Shown one piece after another: positions 33,305 to 41,810 of a stretch of 64,000 nt of DNA. The notes beneath the pieces are model-generated. The model was given only the letters and a program-made list of their open reading frames with translations. It did not search any database and had not been told where the DNA came from. The position numbers were made by a program, and so were the translations under genes. Numbering within the stretch: the first letter of the stretch is position 1; each line of letters begins with the position of its first letter. The DNA is from Lachnospiraceae bacterium (lineage in GTDB: Bacteria; Bacillota_A; Clostridia; Lachnospirales; Lachnospiraceae), in assembly GCA_017522685.1 (NCBI GenBank), contig JAFWYN010000018.1:62001-126000 (forward strand), written 5' to 3'.

Positions 33305-33537
33305 TAAATAGAACTTCCTCGACTTTTCTACAGAATCTTCTACCCAAACGCACATTTCACAATCTAAATAGACAGAATTTTTCCAACTTATCTCTGTAAT
33401 CTTCTTCCTAAACACTACTTTTCCATACCTTATAGGTAGAACTTCTCTAAGTTTTCGTCTTAAACTTCTGCCTAAATCCATCTTTTACACCCCTAAAGGC
33501 AGAACTTAACCGACTTATTACCATAATCCTCTACCTA
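33305..33537. repeat. Tandem array of four 64-bp units, each with a 42-nt dyad
   Basis: Four dyads at 33305-33346, 33369-33410, 33433-33474 and 33496-33537 each span exactly 42 bases. The 9-base arms are near TAGGTAGAA and TTCTACCTA, and the loop is a 24-base stretch that is itself similar between units (AACTT...GACTT). Unit starts are 64, 64 and 63 bases apart. Arm changes often occur in pairs. The array fills most of the 414 bases between the MBL terminator and the DUF4261 gene. No coding potential is seen. Confidence 0.82.
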
Positions 33538-33596
33538 AAAGTCGTTTCATCACACCATTTAGTATAACGCATCTCAATTGACAAAAAAACATTCAA

Positions 33597-33633
33597 ACAC
33601 CATCGAAAACATTCTTCCTGCCTCCGATGGTGT
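33597..33633 (-). terminator. Terminator of the apt-relA-MBL operon
   Basis: On the minus strand ACACCATCG and CGATGGTGT form a 9-bp stem around a longer loop, then TTGAATGTTTTTTTG. It lies about 8 bases after the MBL-fold gene stop codon. Confidence 0.72.
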
Positions 33634-33640
33634 CACTAAT

Positions 33641-34276
33641 CTACTCCGCCACAAACGGATTGTATTTCTTCTCATAAGCGATGGTGGTACTGTCACCATG
33701 GCCCGGATACACCTTGGTCTCATCCGGAAGGATAAACAACTTCTCCCGAATGGAACGTACGATACTGCTCATGCTTCCGGTAGGGAAATCCGTACGTCCG
33801 GTGGATTCCTGAAACAGGGTATCTCCGCTAATCAGGATGCCTGCTTTTTCCACATAGTAGCAACAGCTTCCGATGGTGTGTCCCGGAGTGGCTATTACCT
33901 TGAAATCCATACTATCAAAGGTAAGTACATCTCCTTCACGAACATAGGTATCCGGTACTACAGTATAGGCTCTTCCCACCATAGCAGACAGATTGTACTT
34001 CACATCCTCGCACAATACCTTCTCCTCATCCAAAGCATAAATCTTAGCTCCTGACACTTCTCTAAGCTCATTGGAACCCCAAATATGGTCAAAATGCCCA
34101 TGGGTTAAAAGGATGGCTTCCACAGTAAATCCATTACGCTCCAAAGCACTGTAAATCTGTGCTCCGTTATCTGCCGGATCGATAACCACGGCTCTTTTAC
34201 TATCCTCACGATATACAAAATAACAATTGGTCTGATAGGAACCGATTGCCATTCTGCCGATTTTTATACTTGACAT
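33641..34276 (-). CDS. MBL-fold metallohydrolase (glyoxalase II-like)
   Basis: This 211-residue protein has the metallo-beta-lactamase motif LTHGHFDHIWG near residue 58, ATPGHTIGSCCYY, ILISGDTLF with the bridging Asp, and YPGHGDST at the C-terminus. These make the two-metal site of glyoxalase II and persulfide dioxygenase relatives. The reaction is probably a thioester or ester hydrolysis. It starts as TGATG at the natural stop of the relA frame, so it is translationally coupled to relA. An earlier stop in relA might weaken that coupling. Confidence 0.9.
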   Translation of the reverse strand: MSSIKIGRMAIGSYQTNCYFVYREDSKRAVVIDPADNGAQIYSALERNGFTVEAILLTHGHFDHIWGSNELREVSGAKIYALDEEKVLCEDVKYNLSAMVGRAYTVVPDTYVREGDVLTFDSMDFKVIATPGHTIGSCCYYVEKAGILISGDTLFQESTGRTDFPTGSMSSIVRSIREKLFILPDETKVYPGHGDSTTIAYEKKYNPFVAE

Positions 34277-34374
34277 CAGCCTGTTGTCCTCTCTATATCT
34301 AATACACTTTCAATTCCGCGAATTTTATCAATCACACGATTCAGCTCTTCCCTGCCGGAAATCTCAAAATTTGT

Positions 34375-36582
34375 CTACAGGGTGGCAATTCCCTGACGGT
34401 TCACTCTGGTATTCATGGAAAGAATACTGATATTCTTCTCCGTCAAAGCCTTGGAAATATCTACCAGAAGTCCGTTTCTGTTGACAGCATAAATCACGAT
34501 TTCTGCCACATACTTCTCATGATCTTCCATGGTGTCCGGATCCTGCCAGTCCGCATCAATGAGACGCACTCTGTCGAACTCCGGTAAGTTCACCACATTT
34601 ACACAGTCCGTACGATGCACGGAAATACCACGTCCTCTGGTTACAAAGCCCACGATTTCATCTCCCGGTAGGGGGGAACAACATTTAGAGAAACGCACCG
34701 ACAAATCCGTCATTCCTCGTACCACAATACCGCTCTTGGACTTCATCTTGGTGGGACGGTTACTATTGCTTTCTGCGATAGCCTGAAGGATTTCCTCATT
34801 GGTCACTTCCTTCTTATTGTCCCTATCGTAAAGTTCTACCAGCTTATTAGCCACCTGACCTTCCTTTAAGGCTCCGTGTCCGATAGCTGCCAGCACCGCA
34901 TCCCAGTCACGGAAGCCGTACTTACGCTGGATGGTCTCCATATATTCGGGAGTGATAATATTTCCCAGGACGATGTTCTTTGCCTTACAGTAGGCATTCA
35001 ACAATTCCTTACCCTTGGTTATATTATCTTCCTTCAGCTCATTCTTAAACCACTGATTAATCTTATTCTTGGCCTGGGTACTCTTTACCAGCTTCAGCCA
35101 GTCACGACTGGGTCCCTTAGAATTCTGGGAGGTAATAATCTCCACACGGTCACCGTTTCGAATTTGATAATCAATATTTACAATCTTATCATTGACTCTG
35201 GCACCTACCATTTTATTACCCACTGCAGAGTGAATACTGTAAGCAAAATCAATAGGGGTTGAGCCTACGGGCAGGTTCTTCACTTCACCGGTAGGCGTAA
35301 AGCAGAATACATTATCGGAGAATAAGTCCAAATCACTCTTTAAAAGATTCATAAACTCACGATTATCCGACATATCCTGCTGCCATTCCAGAATCTGACG
35401 CAACCATACCAGCTTCTCTTCTTCTTGGGCTTCTACCTTCTTTCCATCGGAAGCATCTTTGTACTTCCAATGTGCTGCAATACCGAATTCCGCAGCCTTA
35501 TGCATGTCAAAGGTACGAATCTGGATTTCAAAGGGTTGTCCCGTATTACCAATCAATGTGGTATGCAGGGACTGATACATATTGGGCTTGGGCATAGCGA
35601 TATAATCCTTGAAACGTCCCGGTATGGGCTTGTACATTTCATGAATTACACCAAGTGCCGCATAACATTCCATGACAGAATCCACAATAATACGCACTGC
35701 AAACAAATCATAAATCTGCTCCAGGGTCTTATTCTGATTCTTCATCTTTTTATAAATACTAAAGAAGTGCTTCACACGTCCGTCAATCTGTGCCTTGATA
35801 CCGGCCTTTTGGATATGTTCCTTCACTTCATCCACAATACTCTGGATATATGCCTGACGCTCACTTTTACGGGCAGAAATCTTTTCTACCAAATCGTAAT
35901 ATACTTCCGGCTCCAAATATTTTAAAGATAAATCGTCCAGCTCCACCTTAATCTTGGAAATACCAAGACGCTGTGCCAGAGGCGAATAAATCTCCAAGGT
36001 TTCTTTCGCAATACGCTGCTGACTTTCCGGCTTCTGATATTTCAGGGTACGCATATTGTGCAGACGGTCTGCCAGCTTTATCATAATCACACGGATATCC
36101 TTAGCCATGGCAAGGAACATCTTACGCAGGTTCTCTGCCTGCATCTCCAGCTTGGCTTCTGACACATCCATATTGGGAGATGATAAAGGAATCTGCTCCA
36201 GTTTGGTCACACCATCCACCAACAGTGCCACATCCTCACCAAACTCCCTGCGCAAATCTTCATCTGTCATAATGGTATCTTCCACCACATCATGCAGGAT
36301 ACCTGCCACGATGGTTTCCTTGTCCATTTCCAAATCCGACAAGATACTTGCCACATTTAAGGGATGGATGATATAGGGTTCTCCGGATTTACGGCGCTGG
36401 TCCTTATGTGCCTCACTGGCAATTTTATATGCCTTCTCAATCATGCTAATATCATCGCTGGGATGATATTTTTGCACATGTTCAATAAGCTCCTTGTACA
36501 ATTCCTCGGGAGTCGTAAATTCTTTATGCTTTTGAATACTTCCTTCTACAAATAGCAGTTCTTTTTCTTCCGTCATACTCAT
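34375..36582 (-). CDS. relA: Bifunctional (p)ppGpp synthetase/hydrolase RelA/SpoT, cut by an in-frame amber codon
   Basis: The 735-residue protein makes and degrades the alarmone (p)ppGpp. Visible parts are an HD hydrolase domain (about 55-160, with LHDVVEDT), a synthetase domain with RFKDYIAMPKPNMYQSLHTTLIG (the RXKD form seen in bifunctional enzymes), a TGS domain (VFCFTPTGEVKNLP) and a C-terminal ACT domain. The ACT domain breaks off: TAG at 34375-34377 ends the frame after QGIATL. The next 32 codons in the same frame continue TNFEISGREELN...SVLDIERTTG to TGA 34276-34278, the expected family C-terminus. A full protein would have 768 residues. Only regulation, not catalysis, should be affected. 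Confidence 0.95.
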   Translation of the reverse strand: MSMTEEKELLFVEGSIQKHKEFTTPEELYKELIEHVQKYHPSDDISMIEKAYKIASEAHKDQRRKSGEPYIIHPLNVASILSDLEMDKETIVAGILHDVVEDTIMTDEDLRREFGEDVALLVDGVTKLEQIPLSSPNMDVSEAKLEMQAENLRKMFLAMAKDIRVIMIKLADRLHNMRTLKYQKPESQQRIAKETLEIYSPLAQRLGISKIKVELDDLSLKYLEPEVYYDLVEKISARKSERQAYIQSIVDEVKEHIQKAGIKAQIDGRVKHFFSIYKKMKNQNKTLEQIYDLFAVRIIVDSVMECYAALGVIHEMYKPIPGRFKDYIAMPKPNMYQSLHTTLIGNTGQPFEIQIRTFDMHKAAEFGIAAHWKYKDASDGKKVEAQEEEKLVWLRQILEWQQDMSDNREFMNLLKSDLDLFSDNVFCFTPTGEVKNLPVGSTPIDFAYSIHSAVGNKMVGARVNDKIVNIDYQIRNGDRVEIITSQNSKGPSRDWLKLVKSTQAKNKINQWFKNELKEDNITKGKELLNAYCKAKNIVLGNIITPEYMETIQRKYGFRDWDAVLAAIGHGALKEGQVANKLVELYDRDNKKEVTNEEILQAIAESNSNRPTKMKSKSGIVVRGMTDLSVRFSKCCSPLPGDEIVGFVTRGRGISVHRTDCVNVVNLPEFDRVRLIDADWQDPDTMEDHEKYVAEIVIYAVNRNGLLVDISKALTEKNISILSMNTRVNRQGIATL

Positions 36583-36602
36583 CAGCCTTTCAATACGCTA
36601 AT

Positions 36603-37127
36603 TTATTTACCTTCATAACAAATCGCAGATTCTAAACGATAGCCTGCAATCTTTTCTCTCCCCTTTAATCCTGCCAATTCAATCATTACTACGACACCTA
36701 CTACAACACCGCCTAAATCTTCAATCAGCTTAATCATAGCTTCGGTGGTTCCGCCGGTAGCAATCAAATCATCTACAATCAAAACTTTCTGACCGGGTTT
36801 GATGCTGTCCTTATGCATCTCGATGGTAGCTGTACCGTATTCCAAATCATAGGTTCTTTCTATGGTTTCGCAAGGAAGTTTACCCTTTTTACGAATCAAT
36901 ACAAAAGGTTTTCTGTTATTATATGCAATAGGTGTACCAAAAATAAAGCCTCTGGACTCCGGACCTACTACTACGTCATAGTCCAAATCCTTCACCTTCT
37001 CCTGCATGGTATCAATAGCCAGATGCAAGCCGTCCGCATCCTGTAATACACTGGTTACATCACGAAAAATGATTCCCTCTTCGGGAAAATCCGGGATACT
37101 TCTTACGTACTCTTCAAGCTTTTTCAT
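36603..37127 (-). CDS. apt: Adenine phosphoribosyltransferase
   Basis: This 174-residue protein converts adenine and PRPP to AMP. It starts MKKLEEYVRSIPDFPEEGIIFRDVTSVL and shows VVGPESRGFIFGTPIAY, FVLIRKKGKLPCETI, EYGTATIEMHKD and the PRPP loop VLIVDDLIATGGTT. All are typical apt motifs and the length is normal. It heads the apt-relA-MBL transcript from a strong promoter. The apt-relA pairing is common in Firmicutes. Confidence 0.96.
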   Translation of the reverse strand: MKKLEEYVRSIPDFPEEGIIFRDVTSVLQDADGLHLAIDTMQEKVKDLDYDVVVGPESRGFIFGTPIAYNNRKPFVLIRKKGKLPCETIERTYDLEYGTATIEMHKDSIKPGQKVLIVDDLIATGGTTEAMIKLIEDLGGVVVGVVVMIELAGLKGREKIAGYRLESAICYEGK

Positions 37128-37187
37128 AGGTTCTTCTCCTTGCGTTCATTTGATTCATAAAACGTATTCTAAAATCAGTTACCCAAT

Positions 37188-37216
37188 ATTATATTCTTAT
37201 TTTCCGAGAAAGTCAA
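37188..37216 (-). promoter_or_regulatory. Promoter of the apt-relA-MBL operon
   Basis: Minus strand TTGACT (37211-37216), 17-base spacer, TATAAT (37188-37193). Its -35 overlaps the last codons of the upstream kinase gene. Confidence 0.75.
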
Positions 37217-38079
37217 AATATTCTTCGATATTCGCTCAACCAAATACATTTTTTGTAATTTACGGATGATTTTTTATGCAATTTGAACAGACTTCTTTTA
37301 CTACATTCCTCATAAGCCTTATGCAAATCTCTTCGCATACTGATACAATCCTCATATCTTGCCAGGGGATCCGTAGCAAGACTTCTCTCCAGTATCCTCT
37401 GAAAGGCAAGCGGTACCCGTCTGCTTTCCATACAATACTGCTCCATATTGTATGGTGGTATGGCCGGATTTTTTCCGGACAAAAGATACGCCAGCACCTT
37501 ACCGGCTCCATACACATCACAGCGGATACTTGGTACCACGCCCGTCCAGAATTGCTCCGGTGCACCATAACCATAGGTACCCGCCGGCCGCATTTCCGTT
37601 TCCTCATCTCTATTCTTAACCATTATATAAGCCGCTCCCAAATCCACCAGCCGGATTTTTCCGCTTCTCTCTACCATGATGTTCGCCGGCTTAATATCCC
37701 TGTATATAATGGGTTCCGCCTGCATATGAAGAACATTCAGTGCCTCCAGTACCTCCTCCATGATATAGAGAATCTCTCGGGGCTTGAACTCCTGTCCCCT
37801 ATCCAATATTTCCTGCAGACTATGTCCGTCCACATACTCCATAACCAAAGCCTTCTGCTGACTCACATACTCTTTCACTTTCGGAAACGCCCTATGATTT
37901 ATACGCTCCAGAATTTGCGCTTCCATAGCCAGAAGCTCCTCCTGTTCACTTACCTTCACGGCAAACAGACTATCTGTTGCACACTCCTTCGCCAGCCAGA
38001 CCTCTGCCGTTGCTCCTTCCCCTAACTTTTTTATTTTATGATACTTTTCTTCCATAATCTCCTTTCTCTTCTCCGGCAT
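37213..38079 (-). CDS. Serine/threonine protein kinase
   Basis: This protein of about 288 residues has a Hanks-type kinase domain. It includes the glycine loop KKLGEGATAEVWLAK, ATP lysine in FAVKVS, EAQIL, catalytic loop IIYRDIKPANIMV (Tyr replaces the usual His of HRD), DLGAAYI in place of DFG, YGYGAPEQF (APE) and CDVYGAGKVLAYLLSGKNPAI. There is no membrane segment or PASTA domain, so it is a cytoplasmic kinase, with a short basic C-terminal tail. The start may be ATG 38079, coupled by TAAAATATG to the PP2C-like gene, or ATG 38055, which follows AAAGGAG. Its neighbour encodes a phosphatase-like protein. Confidence 0.9.
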   Translation of the reverse strand: MPEKRKEIMEEKYHKIKKLGEGATAEVWLAKECATDSLFAVKVSEQEELLAMEAQILERINHRAFPKVKEYVSQQKALVMEYVDGHSLQEILDRGQEFKPREILYIMEEVLEALNVLHMQAEPIIYRDIKPANIMVERSGKIRLVDLGAAYIMVKNRDEETEMRPAGTYGYGAPEQFWTGVVPSIRCDVYGAGKVLAYLLSGKNPAIPPYNMEQYCMESRRVPLAFQRILERSLATDPLARYEDCISMRRDLHKAYEECSKRSLFKLHKKSSVNYKKCIWLSEYRRIF

Positions 38080-38082
38080 ATT

Positions 38083-38745
38083 TTAACAAATGCGTATATA
38101 GACAGCTCCCGCACTTCTGCCTTCTCCCGCCAACTCTTTTAATCGTCTTTCCATCCGCTCACCGGACACCCCCCCGTCCGGTATCAGTACCTCAGCCAGC
38201 GTCTCCTTCTTCACCTCCGCGCCAAAGCCATCCGTACAAAGCAGTATTCCCACCTTTTTCTGTACGCTTCCCGCCATAAAGACAGGGGACTTTTCACTGT
38301 GATTTTCTATAATCTCCCTAATATTTTTCTTTTGGAATCTCCGATTTAACAAATAACCTTTACAATCTCCTCTGGCAAAAAACCATGCCCTGCTATCCCA
38401 AAGCAGCACTCCCCAATAATGCAAATGGAGTTCCTTTTCATACTTACGTAAGTAGGAAGCACTTTCCTCTTCCAGCCGCTTAATCTCCCGAAACAGCTTT
38501 TCTCCCGGCACTTCCGTAATCTCCTTACGGTCACACAGCTTCACCCCCTCTCTGTGAAACCATTCTGTCAGTCCTTCCGAAAAGTATCCGCTTTCCGTCA
38601 CGCCTGCTTCACCTGCATTTTTGCTTTCACAGACACAAGCCAATAATACCTCCCTTTTTTGCACCTTTGCATGCTGCAAAATCAGGGAAATACACATGGG
38701 ACGCTCCTTTTCTTTCTCCCATAAATGGGCAGAAACATAGTTCAT
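38083..38745 (-). CDS. PP2C-like protein with degenerate metal sites
   Basis: This protein of about 220 residues has a pattern reminiscent of the PP2C fold: VLLACVCESKNAGEAGVTESGYFSEGLTEWF, a central YWGVLLWDSRAWFFARGDCKGYLL and GILLCTDGFGAEVKKETLAEVL. The last part matches the CTDG block of PP2C phosphatases, but the first block has CES where DG is expected, so at least one metal-binding Asp is lost. It is coupled to a Ser/Thr kinase gene, the usual arrangement for kinase-phosphatase pairs. It may be an adaptor or a weak phosphatase. ATG 38745 follows AGGGTG; the longer frame from 38829 has no signal. Confidence 0.65.
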   Translation of the reverse strand: MNYVSAHLWEKEKERPMCISLILQHAKVQKREVLLACVCESKNAGEAGVTESGYFSEGLTEWFHREGVKLCDRKEITEVPGEKLFREIKRLEEESASYLRKYEKELHLHYWGVLLWDSRAWFFARGDCKGYLLNRRFQKKNIREIIENHSEKSPVFMAGSVQKKVGILLCTDGFGAEVKKETLAEVLIPDGGVSGERMERRLKELAGEGRSAGAVYIRIC

Positions 38746-38847
38746 ACACTCACCCTTCCTATTATAGATTTGATTTTTGGATTTCATCTGAATAAAATAG
38801 ATTATTAAGAAATTAGAATTTAAGAACAAATGAATCCTTGTATTTTG

Positions 38848-38878
38848 TCATGCCCATATGTAAACCATACGGGCATGA
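38848..38878 (-). terminator. Hairpin after the YczE-like gene (possible terminator)
   Basis: TCATGCCC and GGGCATGA form a 13-bp stem with further inner pairs. The following minus-strand bases (CAAAATAC) are not a good T tract, so efficiency is uncertain. Confidence 0.5.
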
Positions 38879-38889
38879 TTATTACTTTT

Positions 38890-39528
38890 TTACTCTTCCA
38901 TATTTTTCAACAGCTTCTCGCTGAAATGCTTGTTGAAGAAATGGATAAAGGGTCCCAACCCAAAGGCTGACACCAAACTACCCAAACCGATATTGGTAAA
39001 GCCGGTAGAAACAAAACTGATCAGTGCCGCCAGGGCATCATCAAACATTCTGTGCCAGAAATAGGGAATCTTGGGCAGCTTCTTCTGTGTAATCAAAGAC
39101 AGGGCATCATAGGGTGCCACACCCACATCGGAGGTCTGATACAGGGACAGACCGAAGCTGCAAATCACCACGCCTATACATACCACTATCACACTTTGCC
39201 AGAATACCAAATCTCCAAAAGGAAGAAGTAGCAATATGTGATAGAAAAAATCCACGATATAGCCCAGGAAAAAGGCATTTACCACAGTACCGATACCAAT
39301 CAGATCCCGTCCCCAAATCAACTGAATCACAAAGGCACCCAGATTAAACAGAATCTGAAATACAGGGTAGCTCATGCCTACACAGAAGGAAAGGGACAGA
39401 TTCATGGCCGTATAAGGGTCATTTCCCATGGCTGCATACCGGAAAATACCGATACCCAGGCCAATAAAAATATTCCCTACTATGGTCATAACTATTCTTT
39501 TGTACCCTACTTTTTTGAAATAGTTCAT
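38890..39528 (-). CDS. YczE/YitT-family membrane protein
   Basis: This 212-residue protein has about five membrane segments: IVMTIVGNIFIGLGIGIF, MSYPVFQILFNLGAFVIQ, LIGIGTVVNAFFLGYIVDFF, VFWQSVIVVCIGVVICSFGLSLY and a C-terminal LGSLVSAFGLGPFIHFF. The DVGVAPYDALSL loop and the GNDPYTAMN loop are typical of YczE relatives. The function is unclear; some YczE proteins affect surfactin production or sit in transporter operons. It follows rseP by 14 bases. Confidence 0.85.
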   Translation of the reverse strand: MNYFKKVGYKRIVMTIVGNIFIGLGIGIFRYAAMGNDPYTAMNLSLSFCVGMSYPVFQILFNLGAFVIQLIWGRDLIGIGTVVNAFFLGYIVDFFYHILLLLPFGDLVFWQSVIVVCIGVVICSFGLSLYQTSDVGVAPYDALSLITQKKLPKIPYFWHRMFDDALAALISFVSTGFTNIGLGSLVSAFGLGPFIHFFNKHFSEKLLKNMEE

Positions 39529-39542
39529 ACGTATATCCTTCT

Positions 39543-40592
39543 TTATCCTCTGAATATATTGGTCAAATCATTAAAGAATACAAATACCATCAATGCCATA
39601 AAGAACATCAGTCCCACAAAATGGACCATACCTTCCTTTTCCGGAGGTATGGGTTTTCCTCTCACCACTTCAATCAGCATAAATACCAGACGTCCGCCGT
39701 CCAAAGCCGGAATGGGAAGTAAATTCAGGATACCCAAGTTCATGGACAACACCATTACGATATTCAACATATTTACAAACACGGTCAAAGCGCCGTATTC
39801 CTTAGCCTGATCATAGGTCTTGCCCACTACATTTACTGCAATTCCCACCGGACCTGCCACCTCATCACGGTGCACCTTTCCGGTCACCAGCATTCCCAGA
39901 CTTTTATAGGTCTGTTGTACACAAAAACGTAATTCATACCAGGCATATTTCAAGCGACCCAAACCCTTTTCCTCAGCAATGGCATTGCAATATACCCCTA
40001 AAATATAGCTGCCGGACTCTGCATCGTAGGCAGGTGTCAGCTTCGTTTCCATGATGGTACCGTTTCTTTCAAACTCCACTGTCACCTCTTGGCCTCCGTT
40101 GATACGGTTAAATAAGGCCATCTCTTCAAATAAATATATCTTCTCTCCGTTTAAAGAAATAATCCTATCATTTTCCTGAAGTCCCGCTTCATATGCCGGC
40201 CCCTCCTCCATGGGGCGAACCACAGGCAAATTAATCACTACCAGGGATACCAGAATGATGGATGCTATGAATCCCAGTATAAAATTAAATATCGGTCCTG
40301 CCACTACTGTAGCAATTCTGGCCCATACGTTGGCATTCATAAAAGAGCCTTCGCTTGTCTCGCCTTCTTGGGTATTCAAACCATCTTCTCCTTCAAACAT
40401 ACAAGCACCGCCGATGGGCAAAAGCTTCAGGGAATACTTGGTCTCGCCCTTGGTAAAGGATATCAGATTGGGTCCCATGCCCACTGCAAACTCCACCACA
40501 TGAATTCCGTTTATTTTGGCAATCAGAAAATGGCCGAATTCGTGGGAAACCACCACCAGACCAAAAATCAAAACAAAAAATATCAGTGCCAC
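39543..40592 (-). CDS. rseP: Site-2 intramembrane metalloprotease RseP
   Basis: This 349-residue zinc protease of the membrane has the HExxH motif VVVSHEFGHFLIAKINGIHV in the first membrane segment, a PDZ domain (about 125-185, with GPAYEAGLQENDRIISLNGEKI) and the second metal motif MNLGILNLLPIPALDGGRLV. It cleaves membrane-bound anti-sigma factors and signal peptide remnants. It is the last core gene of the pyrH-frr-uppS-cdsA-dxr-rseP cluster, 22 bases after dxr. Confidence 0.95.
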   Translation of the reverse strand: MALIFFVLIFGLVVVSHEFGHFLIAKINGIHVVEFAVGMGPNLISFTKGETKYSLKLLPIGGACMFEGEDGLNTQEGETSEGSFMNANVWARIATVVAGPIFNFILGFIASIILVSLVVINLPVVRPMEEGPAYEAGLQENDRIISLNGEKIYLFEEMALFNRINGGQEVTVEFERNGTIMETKLTPAYDAESGSYILGVYCNAIAEEKGLGRLKYAWYELRFCVQQTYKSLGMLVTGKVHRDEVAGPVGIAVNVVGKTYDQAKEYGALTVFVNMLNIVMVLSMNLGILNLLPIPALDGGRLVFMLIEVVRGKPIPPEKEGMVHFVGLMFFMALMVFVFFNDLTNIFRG

Positions 40593-40614
40593 AATTATTC
40601 TCTCTTTCTTATCT

Positions 40615-41760
40615 TTATATTAAACTTAAGATATATTCATATACCTCTGCTTCCGTCTCCAGAATCTGCGTCACATCCGGGTTCTCAACCTTCTTAATTT
40701 TGTTCATGGAACGCTCTATCATCTCCGGTATCTGCAAATAGGAAATCTTTTTGTCTAAGAATAAGGCAACCGATTTCTCATTGGCTGCATTGTAAATAGT
40801 GGGTACATTTCCGCCGGTTTCAAGTGCCTCATAGGCAAGCTTCAACCCATAAAAAGTCTCTGTATCAGGCTTCTCGAAAGTCATATTCTGCAGTTCGAAA
40901 AAATCCAGCTTCTTTTCATTCATTACTCTTCTGTCAGGATAGAATAATGCATACTGGATGGGAAGCTTCATATCCGGAAGGCCCAGTTGGGCGATTACCG
41001 CACCATCCACATATTCCACCATGGAATGAATAATACTCTGGGGATGTACTACCACCTGTATCTGCTCCGGCTCTACGCCAAAGAGCCATTTAGCCTCCAT
41101 CACCTCAAGTCCCTTATTGACCAAAGTGGAAGAATCTATGGTAATTTTTCTGCCCATAGCCCAGTTCGGATGTTTTAAGGCATCTTCCACCTGAATATTC
41201 ACCAATTCTTCTCTTGTCTTTCCTCGGAAAGGACCTCCGGATGCCGTCAGCAAAATCTTACTGATTCGATTCTTAGGCTCACCGTTTAAAGACTGGAAAA
41301 TAGCACTGTGTTCGCTATCCACCGGCAAAATAGACACATTATGTTTCTTCGCCAAAGGCATAATAATATGTCCTGCACACACAAGGGTCTCTTTATTGGC
41401 AAGGGCGATATCCTTACCTGCCTTAATAGCCTCAATGGTAGGTCTGATACCTATCATCCCCACAATGGCGGTCACCAATACTTCCACTTCGGGAAGCACC
41501 GCTATCTCCAACAGACCGTCCATACCTGTAAGTACAGTAATCTCCATATCCCGAAGACGTTCCTTTAAATCTGCTGCCGTATTTTCCTCCCACATGGTGA
41601 CTACCTTAGGTCGGAATTCTCTGACCTGTTTTTCCATCAAATCCACATTGGTTCCGGCAGCCATTGCCACCACATCCAGCTCATCCTTGAAATTTCTCAC
41701 AATATCTAACGTCTGGGTACCGATGGAACCGGTAGAACCCAGAATTGCTATCTTTTTCAT
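40615..41760 (-). CDS. dxr: 1-deoxy-D-xylulose 5-phosphate reductoisomerase
   Basis: This 381-residue enzyme performs the first committed step of the MEP isoprenoid pathway, converting DXP to MEP with NADPH. It starts [20 protein letters not shown] (NADPH loop) and has [25 protein letters not shown] (metal ligands), [30 protein letters not shown] and [10 protein letters not shown]. The neighbouring uppS uses MEP pathway products. Length and motifs are standard. Confidence 0.97.
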   Translation of the reverse strand: MKKIAILGSTGSIGTQTLDIVRNFKDELDVVAMAAGTNVDLMEKQVREFRPKVVTMWEENTAADLKERLRDMEITVLTGMDGLLEIAVLPEVEVLVTAIVGMIGIRPTIEAIKAGKDIALANKETLVCAGHIIMPLAKKHNVSILPVDSEHSAIFQSLNGEPKNRISKILLTASGGPFRGKTREELVNIQVEDALKHPNWAMGRKITIDSSTLVNKGLEVMEAKWLFGVEPEQIQVVVHPQSIIHSMVEYVDGAVIAQLGLPDMKLPIQYALFYPDRRVMNEKKLDFFELQNMTFEKPDTETFYGLKLAYEALETGGNVPTIYNAANEKSVALFLDKKISYLQIPEMIERSMNKIKKVENPDVTQILETEAEVYEYILSLI

Positions 41761-41810
41761 CTACACAAACCTCTTGTATCTAAAAATTTAAGCTAAACTT
41801 GCGTCATCCT

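Noticed and set aside
33305..33537. CRISPR array
   Set aside because: The 64-bp units diverge throughout and there is no constant repeat with variable spacer. No cas genes are present.
34375..34377. Recoded amber (pyrrolysine-like) in relA
   Set aside because: TAG is used as an ordinary stop elsewhere in the window (for example 29838-29840), and no pyl genes are seen. A nonsense mutation or sequencing change is simpler.
38746..38829. 28-residue N-terminal extension of the PP2C-like protein
   Set aside because: It has no ribosome binding site and runs into AT-rich intergenic sequence. ATG 38745 has AGGGTG.
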